Of a stretch of 64,000 nucleotides of DNA, positions 60,831 through 64,000 are shown in pieces. The position numbers and the translations under genes are program-made. This DNA comes from Sclerurus mexicanus. Lineage: Eukaryota; Chordata; Aves; Passeriformes; Furnariidae. Location of the stretch: NCBI GenBank assembly GCA_013396755.1, contig VWZF01005468.1, forward strand, positions 590,576-654,575, written 5' to 3'. How positions within the stretch are numbered: the stretch's first letter is position 1; each line of letters opens with the position of its first letter. The notes under the pieces were generated by a model that saw only the letters and a program-made list of their open reading frames with translations, searched no databases and was not told where the DNA came from.

Positions 60831-62519
60831 CAGCTCTCAGCAGCAAAGCTAATCGCAAAGTAAACTACTAATGTTCAGATTTGCTAATCAGGGCAATCCA
60901 TAGCCTTTCAGGGAAAGGTCTGCTTGTTATTCCAAGAGCAGTTCAGGATGCATTTACGATTCAATAAAGGAGGCCCCAGCATTACCAAAATAATTACTTA
61001 CTCAAACAAGCCTGTAAAACTCAAGGACTGCCCCAAATAAAAGGAGGCTTCCCCCCCTCCAGTTTAATAACATAAATCTAGTGAAATGCATCTTGCTGCC
61101 ATAAAATCAGTTCTACATGCCTTGGAAACCATTGATTTACTAAGTGGGCAGGGAGGTCAGACTCTGCTAGGGACTTGGAAAGCTGAACATATGGAGAGAA
61201 GTTTTAAATTTGAAAGTTTTGTCCACCCACAGAGATGGAGAGCAGTTCATATCTTACCCTGTAACTTCACTCTCCAAAATAAGATGCATAAAATGCTACA
61301 GATTAAATGGAGCCATTTTGATGACTACTCACTAGAGGGCATAAATAACAACCCAAAAACTCACTGTCTGTCCCAGAGTGGGGATTGTGCCTGCCTGCAA
61401 ACCCGGGAGCTCTCCCCTTGCTGTGCAGGATGTCTGGCTGTCGCATCCTGGGCATTGCCTTTCCCAAGCAGCCCTCACCAGCCTGCAGGCACAACTCCAG
61501 TACCCCACAGCACACCAGACCTCCTGCCAGGAGCACTGCAGGGCAAGGCCAGCCATGGATCAGGATGGCAGTAGGCAGGAGCAGCAACAGGGACTGCTAC
61601 AAGACAGATGATTTCCTCCTGACAGAGCCATAACTCTCTGTCTTCTTAGAAATATCTTTTCCACTTCTCACCCTGCAAAAGAAGCCTGTCTTTCCTGAAC
61701 TAACTGGCTTTGGCTATGTCCTTGCTGCCACACACCACAACAGGGGAACCACAGGCTATCCTGGACATCAAGTTTCTGTTCTCCTTTCACACACCACCTC
61801 GATTTTCCTCTGTTTTGAGCAACATGGGATTTAAGGTGCTGCAGAGGACAGTTAGGTGGCACCCCAATACCTTCAGACGTTTTTGTGTTACAAAGGGCTG
61901 TGTACAACATCATCCTCAGGGTCCTCTTTCTCCACCTTATTCTCGTCTGGAAGAAGGAAACTCTCCTCTATGTAACAAAGAAGAAATATTCAAGCAGAGA
62001 GCAAAGGAAACGAATAGGCAGTTGTCCCCGTTCAGACTAGCAATAGTTTGGGAAGGTGTGAGGGATTAAGCAGCCTGTTTAGCCACACACAGCAGGGCAG
62101 CCAGAGCTCCAGCAGTGGGTTTGCATTTGTAGTCAGGAGGAATAGGAAAACAGCTTCAAAAAATGCCAGCTGACTGCTTGTGGGTGTAGCTGATAGAGAC
62201 CATAAACCATTCCTCACAACACTGTTCCCTGCTCTCTGCCACCTCCCACTGAAGCCGACTGTGGTCTTGCAGTACTTCAGCCCTACCCTGCATCCACCTC
62301 ACCTATGAAGTGCTGTCAGACCAATCCTGGAAGGTGCTCAACCCACGCAGCCCCCAGCACTGTGCAAGGGTAATTAGCCTGAGTGTTTGGGTGGACCTGG
62401 AAGTGTCACCTCACTGCAGCAGCCACCTCGCTATCAGGCTGCCCCTGGTCGCTTGGATCATGTTCTGATGATGTGTGAACACAGAGGTGGCCAAAAATAA
62501 ATAATAGAAGATGCCTTAC

Positions 62520-62614
62520 TCTCCTGAGCACCGAGGTTCTCATGCCAAGAAATATTCTCGCGTCTTGCTGCCTCTTTTTGTGGTGGTTTTCCTGAGACTG
62601 AAAACGCTCCTCCA
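62520..62614 (-). CDS. Gene B coding exon (95 nt)
   Basis: The acceptor TTTTTTGCATCTTTCTGCAG and the donor AGGAGA|GTAAGG bound 95 bases. The frame enters with two bases, reads EERFQSQENHHKKRQQDAR and IFLGMRTSVLRR and leaves phase 0. The peptide is strongly basic and helical, typical of a coiled-coil or nucleic-acid-contacting segment. It is the rightmost exon I can support, and the gene probably continues beyond the window. It could belong to a neighbouring gene rather than gene B, because no phase link across 57.4-62.5 kb was shown. Confidence 0.7.
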
Positions 62615-63594
62615 CTGCAGAAAGATGCAAAAAATTCCTGCTGACCTCAGCATTGAGTTTCATCTTTTTGAAGCTTTGTTTCGCCTCTAAGATAATTTAT
62701 GAGGTGTCAGGATTTTCCGACCACAAATGTCTTGGATGAAAACCGTTTTTACACTACAGATGCCATGAAAGAGAAGCAATTTCAGTCTGTTTTTTCTACA
62801 ACACTGTCTGTGTCCACAATGAAACACGGGTTCAGAGCTCCTGGAGATTATTTGTGTAAGAGTTGTCGGGGCCAGCGCTCCACTGAGACTCAGGCTGGGT
62901 CTGATTCCCCACCTTTGCCTCATTGCCCTGATCTTCTCTGTTGGGAGGGGAACTCCCATTTCCTGGTGCTGTGCCACGAAAACACAAGCTTGCCAAGTTA
63001 TTCTCTGTATGTGTGTTTGTGTGTGTATGTGTTGAACAAGCCAGAAGTACCAGAAGTAAAAAGATCCATTAACAAATCACATTTTTCAACATCCACAAGG
63101 ATCCCCAGATTTCTCGTCTGTGAATTTCTCTTCCCCGTGCTTTAGATTTTCGAGGGGAAAAAGGAAACCAACAGAAAAACACCAGAACTCAGCTTAGCCG
63201 CCTCTAATCCAGTATGCACCTCAGTCTCCATGAAAGTGTTCTTGGGACGACAGCAGTATTTCCCTTGGCTGGGATGCCCAGCCTCCTGGCTCCTCTCGAG
63301 CTGCAGAGCTGTAGACATTCCGCTGAGTAGTTTGCAACCCTGCCTGCCAGGAAAACCCAATGTCTCCATGGAGAAATCTCAGCGGAGGAGTTTGATACTC
63401 AATCAGGGATGGAAAAGAAGGGAGTTTATGCCTCCCTGAGACCAATCCCTTCCCTAAAAAAAATGTTAAAGCAAGAGGAAAACAAGGGAAAAGGGATCAT
63501 ATTTATACAAACATGGGCCCAGACACACCAATAGTGTTGGTGTGTGGTGTATTTGTTTGTGTCAGGATGGACCCAAGTCATGGACACTCAGGCC
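62615..63594. other. Intron or intergenic, no gene seen
   Basis: A 148-codon plus frame at 62699-63145 has no splice context. A short TG-rich run occurs at 63007-63030. Confidence 0.4.
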
Positions 63595-63645
63595 AAATGT
63601 CTGTTTAGGTCAGTGGGAGTCTATCAGCTTTGGATCAGGCCTACT
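63595..63645. repeat. Fossil of an old palindromic amniote repeat, partial
   Basis: GGTCAGTGGGAGTCTATCAG followed by CTTTGGATCAGGCCT resembles the 'CAGTGGGAGTTTTGCC ... GCAGGATCAGGCCC' end of a common reptile repeat. It lies about 170 bases from a fuller copy. Confidence 0.5.
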
Positions 63646-63814
63646 TTTGGATCTGGAGTGGAACTTCCAAAAGTCTGGGCACACTTACATCTTCTGTTGA
63701 GGGGGGGCTTGGTTTGGCCTGGTTTTGAGATAGGAACCAGCTGCAAATGTAGGCCTCCAAAAGTGTTCTAAGAAGGAGATTATAAAAGAGCCCCTTCTTG
63801 CCCAACACATTTAT

Positions 63815-63950
63815 TCCCCGTGGGCCAGATTCTGACATCTTCATTAACACTGAGCAGAGCCTCACTCCAAGAGCAGTTACGTTGACTTGAATGGGGCTAT
63901 TCAAGGAGTCAGCAAGTACCTTGTGTCAGCAAGGGTAGCACCACCTAAGG
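63815..63950. repeat. Old palindromic amniote repeat, nearly full unit
   Basis: The block starts GGGCCAGATTCTGACATCTT, continues with CACTGAGCAG and CCTCACTCCAAGAGCAGTTA, has the centre CGTTGACTTGAATGGGGCTA, and then TTCAAGGAGTCAGCAAGTAC and CAGCAAGGGTAGCA. This follows the reptile repeat with terminal GGGCCAGATTCTG and central CCATTGACTTCAATGG, in the same order throughout. It behaves like a foldback (MITE-like) element. The right terminus is degraded. Confidence 0.7.
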
Positions 63951-64000
63951 GTCACATCTGTTTGCTTCATTGACACAAACGAGTTTTTCCTCCTTCCTGC

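Larger units (their letters stand above)
49542..64000 (-). other. Gene B, 3' part (unidentified protein-coding gene)
   Basis: A second minus-strand split gene, open at the right window edge. Firm anchors are the exons at 54151-54313 and 54564-54611, which join in phase, and the exon at 62520-62614. Weaker, small exons occur at 57283-57398, 53023-53073, 51390-51428, 50740-50786, 50385-50434 and 50222-50252. The last three are frame-consistent and end in a stop. The link between 53.0 and 50.8 kb is not phase-consistent, so at least one exon is missing or one is wrong. No transmembrane segment or known domain was seen in the available parts; most are charged and helical. Confidence 0.65.

Noticed and set aside
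60987..61040. Perfect donor TTTGA|GTAAGTAATT on the minus strand at 60988-60993 with a possible 26-nt exon.
   Set aside because: The upstream acceptor is doubtful and no phase link to neighbouring gene B exons could be made.
1..64000. tRNA, rRNA, CRISPR, insertion sequence or endogenous retrovirus structures.
   Set aside because: None seen by eye on either strand. Degenerate tRNA-derived or retroviral remnants could still be missed without a search.

Overview
The window looks like nuclear DNA from a bird. The recognisable interspersed repeats are nearly all CR1 LINE fragments plus very old amniote repeats. The DNA is mostly single copy, introns are short, and splice sites follow vertebrate consensus. 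There are no bacterial operons, ribosome binding sites, IS elements or CRISPR arrays. Almost every long open frame is a chance frame; real coding signal appears only as short, phase-compatible exons flanked by good splice sites.

Region 1 (about 1.0-10.2 kb, minus strand) is a compact multi-exon gene, called gene A here. Its first coding exon ends in a perfect donor inside a GC-rich promoter patch at about 9.7-10.2 kb. Exons follow at 7.13-7.18, 6.35-6.43, 5.91-6.02, 5.73-5.77, probably 5.64-5.66, 5.20-5.30, 2.24-2.35 and 1.38-1.54 kb. A last exon with a stop and an AATAAA at 991-996 ends the gene. I do not recognise the protein. At least one exon between exon 1 and the 7.1 kb exon is still missing, because the phases do not join.

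Region 2 (about 10.2-49.5 kb) is intergenic. It holds old CR1 3' ends, two MIR-like fossils, a roughly 740 bp fossil of a LINE reverse transcriptase gene (39.2-40.0 kb, minus strand), and several A+T-rich or motif-dense blocks that resemble conserved non-coding elements. I found no convincing gene in these 39 kb.

Region 3 (about 49.5-62.6 kb and probably beyond the right edge, minus strand) holds the 3' part of a second split gene, gene B. Its best exon is at 54151-54313, joined in phase to one at 54564-54611. Another clear exon lies at 62520-62614. Smaller exons at 50.2-50.8 kb form a frame-consistent C-terminus. I do not recognise this protein either. A relatively well-preserved CR1 copy sits at 57.8-58.1 kb. 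The right-hand 16 kb also carries several fossils of an old palindromic amniote repeat.

Both genes are transcribed right to left. Exon calls rest on reading frame, phase and splice-site consensus seen by eye. RNA-seq or protein alignment would be needed to fix the models and name the genes.
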